The notes under the pieces are model-generated. The model was not told the origin of the DNA. It was given only the letters and a program-made list of their open reading frames with translations, and ran no database searches. From assembly GCF_900109195.1 (NCBI RefSeq), contig NZ_FNZG01000001.1, forward strand, positions 1-64,000: a stretch of 64,000 nt of DNA, read 5' to 3'. Below, one piece after another: positions 41,566-50,686 of this stretch (the first letter of the stretch is position 1; each line of letters opens with the position of its first letter). The stretch comes from Pseudooceanicola nitratireducens (lineage in GTDB: Bacteria; Pseudomonadota; Alphaproteobacteria; Rhodobacterales; Rhodobacteraceae). Both the position numbers and the translations under genes were made by a program.

Positions 41566-42917
41566 ACCGCCTCATCCGCCTCGGCCTCATGTTCGGCAAT
41601 CTGATCCCGGTGACCTCTCCCGCGCTGGTTGACCGCTACAACCGCGCGCTGGAGCATCTGACCGGCAAGACCACCACCCTCACCGATTTCCACATAGACA
41701 TCTCGGGCTTCTCGCCTGAAGTGGGCGAAGAGCTGGACGACCCGCTCTACCTGAATGAAAACGGCTGCAACCGGCAGTTCATCCTGCTGACGACCGCGCA
41801 GAAGACCGCGCCGCTGCTGAATGCCAGCTTCTCGACCTCGCGCCATATCCTGCGGCAGTTCATCGAGACGAACGAGGCGCAGCTGTTTGCCCTGACCGCC
41901 CGGGATGCGGTGGCCGGAGAGCTTCTGAATTCGGTCTTCAGTGTCACCAATCCGGCGCGGCTGAACGACATCCGCAAGATCGAGATCGAGGCCGATACCA
42001 CCACCGGGCTGGTGCGCGATGCGGAGAAGCTGGGGCAACTGTCGGACCGGTTCCTGGGCGAGGAAGACGGCTGGTTCGACGATGTGCTGATCGGAGAGAT
42101 GATCTCCATGGCCAAGCGCACGGGCGATGTGACGCGCAATCCGGTGCGGCTGAAACAGATGGTGTTCGAACAGGAAAACTTCTGGACGGCGCATTTCGGC
42201 GGGACCTATCTGTTCCGCTCGACCCCGCCGACTGCGATCACCGAGACGGCGGCGCGGCTGGAGGGGGCGGGGCTGGGCGACGTGATCGAAAAGCGCGACA
42301 CCAACCGGATCGCGCGCTTCCTGGCCGACAACGCCTTGGTCGAGCCGATCATCAAGGCACGCGGCATCGACGGCACGGCGATCCTGCGCCAGAAGATGGA
42401 TTTCATCGTGGTCGACGCGGCGCATCAGGCCGATGTGGACCTGACCGGGGCGACAAGGCGCGACATCCGCCGCCTGGCACGCCGCCATGCCGACGATCTG
42501 CCGCCCGAATACCACGCCCTGCGCCAGCTGGTTGCCTGGGCCGAGGACGGCGCGCGCTGGCCCCGGATTTCCAGCGATCATCCGGCCTATTTCTACAATC
42601 TGCGCGCCAGCGATCACGCCGATGCGGATCTGGTGAACATGCTGCTGGCGGAACTGGCCCCGAAGGATGTGCGCCAGCTGTTCATCTGCCACAAGGCGCT
42701 GTTCTATCGCGCCTATGCGGGTTGGTCCGAGACCAAGAAAAGCTATGTGGCGGATATGCTGGCGCGGGAATACGCGGTGGACAAGGCGGGCACGCGCGCG
42801 GCACTCTTCGGGCATGAGCCGGGGATGGAGGAAAGCCCCGCGCCGCCGCCCCCGCCCCGCGACGACATGATCGCCCGGGTCGGCCCCTGGGGCGCGGTGC
42901 GGCGGGAAAGGAGCTGA
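41562..42917 (+). CDS. Hypothetical protein of the AAA-ATPase cluster
   Basis: A 451-residue soluble protein. The start ATGAACCGC overlaps the DUF2971 stop; before that insertion the gene would have followed the ATPase gene directly. The sequence opens MNRLIRLGLMFGNLIPVTSP, has a long helical centre (RLNDIRKIEIEADTTTGLVR and onward) and ends in a proline stretch (SPAPPPPPRDD). I have a weak impression that it matches an uncharacterised rhodobacterial DUF family, but I cannot confirm it. It lies two bases before a small membrane-protein gene. Confidence 0.78.
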   Translation: MNRLIRLGLMFGNLIPVTSPALVDRYNRALEHLTGKTTTLTDFHIDISGFSPEVGEELDDPLYLNENGCNRQFILLTTAQKTAPLLNASFSTSRHILRQFIETNEAQLFALTARDAVAGELLNSVFSVTNPARLNDIRKIEIEADTTTGLVRDAEKLGQLSDRFLGEEDGWFDDVLIGEMISMAKRTGDVTRNPVRLKQMVFEQENFWTAHFGGTYLFRSTPPTAITETAARLEGAGLGDVIEKRDTNRIARFLADNALVEPIIKARGIDGTAILRQKMDFIVVDAAHQADVDLTGATRRDIRRLARRHADDLPPEYHALRQLVAWAEDGARWPRISSDHPAYFYNLRASDHADADLVNMLLAELAPKDVRQLFICHKALFYRAYAGWSETKKSYVADMLAREYAVDKAGTRAALFGHEPGMEESPAPPPPPRDDMIARVGPWGAVRRERS

Positions 42918-42918
42918 G

Positions 42919-43191
42919 ATGATCGCACTTGCACGGCTTTTGCTGGTCCTTCTGGTCGGGCTGACGGTGGTCTATGTCTCGGTCTCGCTGTGGTCGCGCG
43001 GGGTGCGCAAGGGCAAGCTGCGGCGCGCCTATGACGCGGGCGACCGGGAATACGGAGAGGACCGGGACCTTTACGTGCGCAGGGGGCTGGAGGATTACGA
43101 CGACAGCTTCCGTCGCAAACTGATCCTGTTGGTCTATATAGTTCCCCTGGCTGTCATCGCCTATATCATCTACGTCGTGAACTACTCCTGA
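42919..43191 (+). CDS. Small membrane protein with two membrane segments
   Basis: A 90-residue protein: an N-terminal membrane helix (about 3-25, ARLLLVLLVGLTVVYVSVSL), a charged central loop rich in Arg, Asp and Tyr (about 28-65), and a second helix (about 68-86). Both ends would face the same side. It begins two bases after the previous stop and 12 bases before the DUF1523 gene. It probably anchors or partners the DUF1523 protein. No family is recognised. Confidence 0.78.
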   Translation: MIALARLLLVLLVGLTVVYVSVSLWSRGVRKGKLRRAYDAGDREYGEDRDLYVRRGLEDYDDSFRRKLILLVYIVPLAVIAYIIYVVNYS

Positions 43192-43202
43192 GAGGCGGAT
43201 AA

Positions 43203-43844
43203 ATGGCATATATCAAATGGGCCTTCCGGGCCGTCGTCGCGCTGTTTGTCGTGGCCTTCCTGCATTACACGCTGCCGCAGCATGACATCGTGCGGATTTC
43301 GGACACCTATGAAAAGCGGGTGGATTTCGGCGAGAATTCGATCTTCTGGGCCAAGGAAGACACCGGCAATGCGACCGGCACGGTGAACCGCGACGTCTTC
43401 TTCATCCAGACGATCAAGAAGAACGGCAAGCCGCTGGTCTATCGCAACGAGGACACCGGCTGGGGCTGGCCGCCCTATTTCAAGTTCGACACCTCGAACC
43501 TGCAGACCGAGGCGAGCGATCTGCGGTCCACCAGCGAGAACCCGAAGTGGGTGATGGTCACGCATTACGGCTGGCGGATCGAATTCCAGTCGATCTTTCC
43601 CAATGCCATCGCGGTCAAGCAGGTCGCGGATCCCGACATGACGATCATTCCCTGGCTGAACATCATCATCCTGGTGCTGCTGTTTGCCGTGTTCTGGGCG
43701 ATCCGCGTCCGCTGGCTGCGGTTCTGGGATCGTCGTATCGATCCGATCGTCGAGGGCGTGGACGAGGGCTGGGACAATCTGGCTGACAGCGCCCGCGAGG
43801 GGCGCGGCCGCTTCTCCCGCTGGCTGGCCAGCTGGAGGCGCTGA
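43203..43844 (+). CDS. DUF1523 family membrane protein
   Basis: A 213-residue protein with an N-terminal membrane anchor (about 5-22), a periplasmic beta-rich domain containing ISDTYEKRV, WGWPPYFKFDTSNLQTEA and YGWRIEFQSIFPNAIAV, a second membrane helix (about 158-176) and a short basic cytoplasmic tail. This matches the DUF1523 family of Rhodobacterales, which has no known function. It is the last gene of the cluster that begins at 36496. Confidence 0.85.
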   Translation: MAYIKWAFRAVVALFVVAFLHYTLPQHDIVRISDTYEKRVDFGENSIFWAKEDTGNATGTVNRDVFFIQTIKKNGKPLVYRNEDTGWGWPPYFKFDTSNLQTEASDLRSTSENPKWVMVTHYGWRIEFQSIFPNAIAVKQVADPDMTIIPWLNIIILVLLFAVFWAIRVRWLRFWDRRIDPIVEGVDEGWDNLADSAREGRGRFSRWLASWRR

Positions 43845-43894
43845 GGCGGGCCCTGGGGCAAGCCCCTGACGGTAAATGTTGAGAAAATCCTTCT

Positions 43895-43915
43895 GTTGGC
43901 CGTAGAGCGGCCAAC
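43895..43915. other. Strong hairpin at the left edge of the mobile island
   Basis: GTTGGCCG (43895-43902) and CGGCCAAC (43908-43915) form a perfect 8-bp stem around TAGAG. It lies 51 bases after the DUF1523 stop and 47 before the transposase remnant. It may be a terminator lacking a T run, or part of an IS end; no matching inverted copy was found at the right side. Confidence 0.5.
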
Positions 43916-43961
43916 ATTACCTTCAAACAGCATCTTTACCTACTCACGAGGGGAGAAAAAG

Positions 43962-45671
43962 ATGCTGGACCACTCGAAAATATCTTCAACAGAATTTCCG
44001 CCTCTCGAGAGGCACCTGCCGCGGGATTTTCCGGGCCTGGACCTGAACTTCTGCCGCAACCCCACTTGCGCCAGCTTTGGGATGCATCCCGATCCCTTCA
44101 AGCGCACGACAGACTCCGACCCGGCACCTGGTAGCGTCCTGCGTGGCACGGTTTCCGGTGCCATGCATGAGGAGTATTTCAAATGCCCGACCTGCAACAA
44201 GACGTCCCGGCTCAGGAAGAATCGAGCGATCCCAGAAGGATACAGGCGTCTGAAGTATTTGCCAGAGCACGATCCGACAGCTCCGTCCTGTCGGTCGGAA
44301 GGCTGCTTCGCGCATGGCATGTCGGGCGAGGCGAACCAAGGGTTCTACTGGCGGTTCGGCAAGACCGCGAAGGGAGATCCACGGTATAAGTGTCGCCTTT
44401 GATTGAAGACATTTTCTGTCGGCAAGCCAGCGCGACGCCATCGGCGCAGCGATAAGAACCGGGTGATCTTCCAGATGCTCTGCAACGACATCTCCCTGTC
44501 GAATATCAGCAAGATCACTGGAACCTCCTACCGGGGTCTCTACGGCAAGATCGACTTCTTCCATGAGCAGATCCAGGGCTTCGTCGCGCAGGGGGAGGAT
44601 TTCTCCCAGGTCGATTTCCACGAGGTCGGATCGCTCTTCGCGACCGACAGTCAGACGCTGATACTGAACTGGCCGACGAAGCAGAAGCGCACTCCGGTGG
44701 CCGTGCAGCACCTCTGCACGGCCCACAACCGGTCCGGTTTCATCGTGGAGGCCGCGCTCCAGTTCGACCCATCTCTGTCGATGGAGGATGCCGAAGCGCG
44801 AGCCCTGGAAGCTGGCGAGGCGGACATCTCTAACGCCTTCCGACAGTTCGTCCGGGTCTGGACGAAGACGGAGTTCGAGGGCTGGCTACGGAAGCTGCGT
44901 AAGCAGAAGCGGGTGAAGACCACGGACCTCTACCAACTGCCGCACCAAGGCGCGCTCGTGCGCTACGACATCCTCCAGTATGCCCACGCGCTGCGTGTGC
45001 AGGAGATGCTTGCGCACACGGATGCACCTCTCCTGCTTGCCATGGATGACGACAAGGGTCTCCAGCAGGCCTTCCAAGCGGTATTTGTGCAGGAAATCCG
45101 GTCACGCCGTGCGGACATCGCCGTCGTGAGCTTCGACAAGGGCATGACGCACGACATGCGGCTGAAGCAGTTCAAGAACGGACGGGCGCTGCTATAGAGG
45201 CTGTCTGGGATATCGCTTTAGCAGATCCAGATGCTGTCGAACGAAGACTATGCCGATCTCGTCGATCAGGCGCTGGCCGCGGCGATGGGGAGCTCCGCCA
45301 AGAAGATTGGTGAGTTCCCGTTCCCTAGGAAACCCGAGCCACACAAAGTCGTGCGCGTGCCGACATGGCGGTCGGAGCTATCAGATATGTCCGCCCCCCG
45401 CCTTGTTCGCAAAGCGACGCTGCGCGGTGTGGATGCTTACTTTCACAAGATCCGGTCGAATGTGCGGTTCGCGTCGCGCCCCGCAATTTCGAGCGGGAAC
45501 ACAGGGCACACCTGGGACGAGTAGTAACTCTACAAGCCCGAACTGCTTGCGAAAATCGTCCAGATCTACCGCTTCTTCCATAACTGGTGCGACCCCGGCG
45601 CGGACGGCAAAACGCCCGCAATGCGATTGGGTCCTGCACGCGGGCGCATCTATGAGCTGGATTTCGTGTGA
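43962..45671 (+). pseudogene. Decayed zinc-ribbon transposase
   Basis: One reading frame carries transposase-like sequence from ATG 43962 to TGA 45669-45671 but is interrupted at 44400 (TGA), 45195 (TAG), 45219 (TAG), 45522 (TAG) and 45525 (TAA), with a likely frameshift pair near 45190-45235. The N-terminus has two zinc ribbons: FCRNPTC paired with KCPTCNKT, and SCRSEGC paired with KCRL-stop-LKT. The first stop replaces the last cysteine of ribbon two. Helix-turn-helix and DDE-like parts follow (ATDSQTLILNWP, LLAMDDDKG), and the C-terminus IVQIYRFFHNW is typical. No terminal inverted repeats were identified. Confidence 0.75.
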
Positions 45672-45708
45672 AGGCTTTAGTGAAAGGCTTTTGCGTTTGG
45701 ATCTCAGG

Positions 45709-46080
45709 TTATCGAATGTCGCAGTTCTCGAGCAAGAGTATACCAGCAAATGTGTCAGAGATCTTGCCGTGAACATAGAACTTCTGGTCGGTCTTCGCGT
45801 CGATCTATCGTTGCACGACCTTCTCGTCAAAGACCCTGCACTGAACATTGGGAAGCATCCCACCTGCGCCAAAATCGGCCAGGAAGTGCTTTGAAAAATA
45901 GGCTCTGCTTAGGTTGTTGAAGGGCAATCTCGCTGCGAAAGCTTCGCCTTGGTAGTCCCTTTCAAAACGAGCCGCATTGGTCGCGACGATCTTCGAGAGA
46001 TCGCTGTTGTCATAGATGACGCCCGCGTAGGAGGCAGTCGCGAGTAGGTTCGCAGCGAGGATCGAGACGATGGGCTTCAT
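45709..46080 (-). pseudogene. OB-fold (tRNA_anti-like) secreted protein gene with in-frame amber codon
   Basis: The frame from ATG 46080 to TAA 45709-45711 covers 124 codons with a single TAG at 45805-45807. Before the stop there is a signal peptide (MKPIVSILAANLLATASYA) and NAARFERDYQGEAFAARLPF. After it the frame continues IDAKTDQKFYVHGKISDTFA to ENCDIR, which reads as the last strands of an OB fold. The conserved sequence after the stop argues for a recent nonsense mutation, leaving a 91-residue product. It is GC-poorer than the core genes and part of the same island. Confidence 0.65.
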
Positions 46081-46253
46081 AAGAGATGCTGGGCTCGTGG
46101 GCTACTGCCTTGGAAGTAGAAAACTTTCACCGCGATCAAAAAGAAAAGGACGCCCAAAGCGAAAAATGGGCGCTCGTCAACATCTACCGTCAGGGGCTTG
46201 GCCCTGGGGCCCTGCCGTTTGGTGGGGCCGAGAGGGCGGGACGCCTCCGGCGG

Positions 46254-46275
46254 GAGTATTTTTGGCAAGATGATG
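46254..46275 (+). repeat. Intergenic repeat, variant A, copy 4
   Basis: GAGTATTTTTGGCAAGATGA plus TG, identical to copies 2 and 3. It is preceded by GC-rich inverted repeats (GGGCTTGGCCCTGGGGCCCTG near 46196). It lies between the mobile island and mipZ and may mark the island's right border. Confidence 0.85.
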
Positions 46276-46308
46276 CAGGCGGGGTGGCGCGCCTGAGATC
46301 CAGGGGGG

Positions 46309-47118
46309 TCAGAAGGTGACGTCGACTCCGGGCAGGTCCAGCGCCTTGATCAGGTCGCGAAGCTCTTGCCGGGCGGCGACGTTCGAGATGTTGAGCTGCT
46401 GGACGCCGATGTCCTTGAGGTCGAGCAGGGTCAGCCCGCGCGGGAAGAGTTCGCGGAAGATGACGCGTTCGTTGAAGCCGGGCGCGACGCGGAATCCGAT
46501 CCGCTTGGACAGCTTGTTGATCGCCTTTTCCATCTTGGCTTTGTTGACCATCTGCTGGGCCCCGAGGCGGTTGCGCAGCACCACCCAGTCGATCGGTTTC
46601 AGCCCGGCCTGGGCGCGCAGCTGGCGGGCGTTCCAGACCATTTCCGAATAGACCGAGGGGCCGAGGATGCGTTCGCCGTCATTGTCGATATGCGCCAGCA
46701 GGTCGAAATCGACGAAGCTGTCGTTGAGCGGCGTGATCAGCGTATCGGCCAGGGAATGCGCCACCTGGCTGAGGCGGGTGTGGGACCCGGGGCAGTCGAT
46801 CAGGATGAAATCGGCGTGGGTTTCCAGTTCGGACACGGCGGCCGAGAGCCGGTGATCATAGGGGTTTTCGCCGGGCTGCAGGGCGGATTTCTCGATTTCG
46901 GGCAGGTCGATGTAGCTGGGCGAGGGCAGGTCGATGCCTTCCTTGGCCAGGAAGCGGGTGCGGTTGTCGACGTAGCGGCCAAGCGTCTTCTGCCGCAGGT
47001 CGAGGTCGAGCGTCGCGATCTTGTGCCCCATCCGGGCCAGCGCGGTCGCCACATGCATCGAGACGGTGGATTTGCCCGCGCCGCCCTTTTCGTTACCCAC
47101 AACGATGATATGCGCCAT
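46309..47118 (-). CDS. mipZ: Division-plane positioning ATPase MipZ
   Basis: A 269-residue ParA/MinD-family ATPase. The deviant Walker A is GNEKGGAGKSTVSMH, and Walker A-prime is DFILIDCPGSH. In Caulobacter MipZ binds ParB near the origin and inhibits FtsZ assembly; motifs and length match that family. The ATG at 47118 is chosen because the open frame upstream lacks homology and the Walker A must lie near the N-terminus. It is divergent from mutL across a 242-base gap in which I see no further feature. Confidence 0.93.
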   Translation of the reverse strand: MAHIIVVGNEKGGAGKSTVSMHVATALARMGHKIATLDLDLRQKTLGRYVDNRTRFLAKEGIDLPSPSYIDLPEIEKSALQPGENPYDHRLSAAVSELETHADFILIDCPGSHTRLSQVAHSLADTLITPLNDSFVDFDLLAHIDNDGERILGPSVYSEMVWNARQLRAQAGLKPIDWVVLRNRLGAQQMVNKAKMEKAINKLSKRIGFRVAPGFNERVIFRELFPRGLTLLDLKDIGVQQLNISNVAARQELRDLIKALDLPGVDVTF

Positions 47119-47360
47119 GCCGCGACCTTTCCGCCTGTGACCCTCTGCCCGGCTATCCGCCGTTTTGCTTGCGGACACTATATGTTGCGGGTGACCCCGA
47201 TGAAAGGGGCGATGAAAGGCGCGGCCAGCTGACGGGTCATTTTGCCGGGAAACGTGGCCTGCAGGGCGCAAGGCGGGGATCGTTGGCGCGTTAAGGTTAA
47301 TGTGCAAAGCGGCGCGCGACCCCATGGTCGAATCGCGGGGTGCGTGCTAGGTCTGGGGGC

Positions 47361-49265
47361 ATGTTGCGACCTGACCCCAAGATAAGCGAAAACCTACCTG
47401 TGATCCGCCAGCTGGACGAGGCGGCGATCAACCGGATCGCGGCCGGTGAGGTGGTGGAACGCCCGGCCTCGGCCGTGAAGGAGCTGGTGGAAAACGCGCT
47501 GGATGCCGGGGCGACGCGCATCGAAGTGACGATTGCCGACGGGGGCAAGGGGCTGATCCGGGTCAAGGACGACGGCTGTGGCATCCCCGAGGATGCGCTG
47601 CCGCTGGCGCTGTCACGGCATGCGACGTCGAAGATCGACGGGTCGGACCTGCTGAACATCCACACCTTCGGGTTTCGCGGTGAGGCGCTGCCCTCGCTTG
47701 GGGCGGTCGGGCGGCTGAAGATCACCTCGCGCACGGCGGGGGGGCAGGCGGCCGAGATCGCCGTCAGCGGCGGGCGGAGTGAGCCGGTGCGTCCCGCAGC
47801 GCTGTCGGGCGGCACTGTGGTCGAGCTGCGCGATCTGTTCTACGCCACGCCCGCGCGGCTGAAGTTCCTGCGCACCGACCGGGCCGAAGGTCAGGCGGTG
47901 ACGGACACGATCAAGCGGCTCGCCATGGCCGAGCCCTATGTCGGCTTTACCCTGCGCGACGTCACCGGTGGCGGTGAGGGGCGCGTGACCTTCCGCGCGG
48001 ACCCGGAATCGGGCGACATGTTCGACGCGTTGCATGGGCGGCTGGCCTCGATCCTGGGGAAGGAGTTCGCCGAGAACGCCCTGCGCATCGACGCCGAACG
48101 GGAAGGGCTGCACATGACCGGCTATGCCGCGCTGCCGACCTATTCGCGTGGGGCGGCGGTGGCGCAGTTCCTGTTCGTCAACGGCCGGCCGGTGCGGGAC
48201 AAGCTGCTGACCGGTGCCTTGCGGGCGGCCTATATGGACGTGCTGTCGCGCGACCGGCATCCGGCGGCGGCGCTGTTCATCGACTGCGATCCCACGCTGG
48301 TCGACGTCAACGTCCATCCCGCGAAATCCGAAGTGCGTTTCCGCGACCCCGGTGTGGCGCGGGGGCTGATCGTGTCGGGCCTGCGTCATGCGCTGGCCGA
48401 GGCGGGGCACCGGGCGTCGACCACGGTGGCTGGGGCAACGCTTGGGGCGATGCGGGCTGAACCGATCGGTCCAGCGCGGGTCTACCAGATGGATCGCCCC
48501 TCGGGCGAGGCGCGGGCGACGGCCTATCATGGGCAGGCCTTGGCGGCGGACCAGGGCGGGTTCAGCGGCTGGACTGATCGGTCCAACTCGCCTGCGGCGG
48601 TCTTTGAAGGTTTTGCCGACCAGCCCTCGGCCCGGTACGAGCCCGAGCTGCCCGAGCGCCGCCCGGAAGACCCCCGGCTGGAGAGCTTCCCGCTTGGGGC
48701 TGCCCGGGCGCAGGTCCATGAGAATTACATCGTCGCCCAGACCGACCGCGGCATGGTTCTGGTCGATCAGCACGCGGCGCACGAACGGCTGGTCTATGAA
48801 AAACTGAAGCATCAGATGGCGGAAAACGGGGTCGCCGCGCAGGCGCTTCTGATCCCCGAAATCGTCGAACTCAGCGCCGGGGATTGTGCCAGGCTTGAAG
48901 AATTCGCCGAGGATCTTCAGGCGCTTGGCCTGACGATCGAGCCGTTCGGCGGCGGTGCCGTCGCGGTGCGCGAAACCCCCGCCATCCTGGGCGAAGTGGA
49001 TGCCAAAGCGCTGGTGCTGGACATTCTGGACGAACTGGCCGATGCGGGCGACAGCACGACGCTGAAGGCACGGATCGACGCGATCCTGTCGCGGGTGGCC
49101 TGCCACGGGTCGATCCGGTCGGGCCGCCGCATGCGGGTCGAGGAAATGAACGCCCTCCTGCGCGAGATGGAGGCGACGCCGATGTCCGGCCAGTGCAACC
49201 ATGGACGCCCCACCTATGTGGAGCTGAAACTGTCTGATATTGAACGGCTTTTCGGACGCACCTGA
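47361..49265 (+). CDS. mutL: DNA mismatch repair protein MutL
   Basis: A 634-residue GHKL ATPase. The N-terminus has [27 protein letters not shown] and [11 protein letters not shown]. The C-terminal domain carries the endonuclease metal motif [12 protein letters not shown], so this MutL should nick DNA itself, as expected in organisms without MutH. Near the end, [12 protein letters not shown] and QCNHGRPT complete the nuclease site. The ATG at 47361 is preferred to the open extension. Its stop shares a base with rmuC (TGATG). Confidence 0.96.
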   Translation: MLRPDPKISENLPVIRQLDEAAINRIAAGEVVERPASAVKELVENALDAGATRIEVTIADGGKGLIRVKDDGCGIPEDALPLALSRHATSKIDGSDLLNIHTFGFRGEALPSLGAVGRLKITSRTAGGQAAEIAVSGGRSEPVRPAALSGGTVVELRDLFYATPARLKFLRTDRAEGQAVTDTIKRLAMAEPYVGFTLRDVTGGGEGRVTFRADPESGDMFDALHGRLASILGKEFAENALRIDAEREGLHMTGYAALPTYSRGAAVAQFLFVNGRPVRDKLLTGALRAAYMDVLSRDRHPAAALFIDCDPTLVDVNVHPAKSEVRFRDPGVARGLIVSGLRHALAEAGHRASTTVAGATLGAMRAEPIGPARVYQMDRPSGEARATAYHGQALAADQGGFSGWTDRSNSPAAVFEGFADQPSARYEPELPERRPEDPRLESFPLGAARAQVHENYIVAQTDRGMVLVDQHAAHERLVYEKLKHQMAENGVAAQALLIPEIVELSAGDCARLEEFAEDLQALGLTIEPFGGGAVAVRETPAILGEVDAKALVLDILDELADAGDSTTLKARIDAILSRVACHGSIRSGRRMRVEEMNALLREMEATPMSGQCNHGRPTYVELKLSDIERLFGRT

Positions 49266-50512
49266 TGCAGATCGGCACGATGACCCTTGACCTGAACGAC
49301 CCCGTTTCCCTGGCCCTGCTGATCGCCGCGGCCCTTGGCCTGCTGATCGTGATCCTGCTGATCGCCGCCCTGCGCGGGGTCAGCCGCGCCGCCCAGGCGT
49401 CCGAGCCGCTGATCTACCAGATGGACCAGATGGGCCGCGCCGTTGATGCGCTTGGCCGGGGGCAGGAGCAGCTGACCGGGGGGTTGACGGCCGTGTCGAA
49501 TGCCCAGGCCAACACCCAGGCGCAGGTCATCCAGTCGATGGAAACCCGCCTAGCCGCCGTTCAGCAGCAGATGACCGACCGGCTGCACGACAACTCGATG
49601 AAGACCGCCCGCGCCCTGTCGGACATGCAGGAACGCATGAACAAGCAGCTGCAGGGCGGGTCGGAACGCACCACGAAAAGCCTGACGGAACTGCAGGCGC
49701 GGCTGGCCACGATCGACCGCGCGCAGGAGAATATCACCAAGCTGTCGGGCGATGTGCTGTCGCTGCAGGACATCCTGTCGAACAAGCAGACGCGCGGGGC
49801 CTTTGGGGAAATCCAGCTGACCGACATCGTGTCCAAGGCCCTGCCCAAGGACAGCTATGCGCTGCAGCAGACCCTGTCGAACGGCAAGCGCGCCGATTGC
49901 CTGATCCATCTGCCCAACCCGCCGGGCCCGATCGTGATCGACGCGAAATTCCCGCTCGAGGCCTATGAGTCGCTGCGCAATGCCGCCACCGACGCTGAAG
50001 TGCGCGCCGCCGCGCAGGCGTTCAAGACCTCGGTCCGGGCGCATATCAAGGCGATTTCGGAAAAATACATCCTCGAAGGCGAGACGGCCGATGGCGCGCT
50101 GATGTTCCTGCCGTCCGAGGCGGTCTATGCTGAACTGCACGCCAACTTCGCCGACATCGTGCGCGAAGGCTTCAACGCAAGGGTCTGGATCGTGTCGCCC
50201 ACGACCTGCATGGCGACGCTGAACACGATGCGCGCCATCCTGAAGGACGCGCGGATGCGCGAACAGGCCGGGGCCATTCGCAACACCTTGAAATTGCTGC
50301 ATCGCGACGTGGAACTCGTGGTGGAGCGGGTGCAGAAGCTGGACACCCATTTCGACCAGGCGCGCAAGGATATCGAAGGCATCGGCACCGCCGCCGAACG
50401 CGCCGGCAAACGCGCCGCGCGGCTGGACAACTTCGACTTCGAGGAACTGGCCCCCGAGGCCGGGGTCAGCGATGCCAGCGCCGCCGTGGCGCGGCTGACG
50501 CGGCGCGACTAA
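49265..50512 (+). CDS. rmuC: DNA recombination protein RmuC
   Basis: A 415-residue protein with an N-terminal membrane helix (about 14-36), a long coiled coil (about 40-165), and the conserved RmuC core from NKQTRGAFGEIQLTDIVSKA through VIDAKFPLEAYE and MFLPSEAVYAEL. The PD-(D/E)xK-like residues (Asp-Ala-Lys of VIDAKF) are present. RmuC limits recombination at inverted repeats. It overlaps mutL by one base, pairing two genome-stability genes. Confidence 0.93.
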   Translation: MQIGTMTLDLNDPVSLALLIAAALGLLIVILLIAALRGVSRAAQASEPLIYQMDQMGRAVDALGRGQEQLTGGLTAVSNAQANTQAQVIQSMETRLAAVQQQMTDRLHDNSMKTARALSDMQERMNKQLQGGSERTTKSLTELQARLATIDRAQENITKLSGDVLSLQDILSNKQTRGAFGEIQLTDIVSKALPKDSYALQQTLSNGKRADCLIHLPNPPGPIVIDAKFPLEAYESLRNAATDAEVRAAAQAFKTSVRAHIKAISEKYILEGETADGALMFLPSEAVYAELHANFADIVREGFNARVWIVSPTTCMATLNTMRAILKDARMREQAGAIRNTLKLLHRDVELVVERVQKLDTHFDQARKDIEGIGTAAERAGKRAARLDNFDFEELAPEAGVSDASAAVARLTRRD

Positions 50513-50540
50513 CACAGGCCAGACACAGGCCAGACACAGG
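50512..50540. repeat. Tandem 11-bp repeat after rmuC
   Basis: ACACAGGCCAG occurs twice in tandem followed by a partial third unit (ACACAGG), starting at the last base of the rmuC stop codon. It looks like slippage. The rest of the gap to 50686 holds a small GCGC-rich inverted repeat (GCGCCA and TGGCGC near 50554) and the helicase leader. Confidence 0.8.
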
Positions 50541-50686
50541 GTGATAGGCACGCGCCAAAGGGTGGCGCGTTAGCCACACCGCAGAAAACCATATACAGAA
50601 GGCGCAAGCTGGGGTAGAGGGTCGCTTTCTTCTCCTGTCCAGGCCGCGCCAATCCCCGCCCTGGCCAACCCAGAACGGTTTTCCCC

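Noticed and set aside
44400-44402. Selenocysteine codon in the transposase zinc ribbon
   Set aside because: Four further in-frame stops downstream, a probable frameshift and no visible insertion hairpin point to a pseudogene.
43845-46308. Complete insertion sequence with terminal inverted repeats and target duplication
   Set aside because: I looked for a right-hand partner of the sequence around 43870-43915 and found none; the element appears to have lost its ends.
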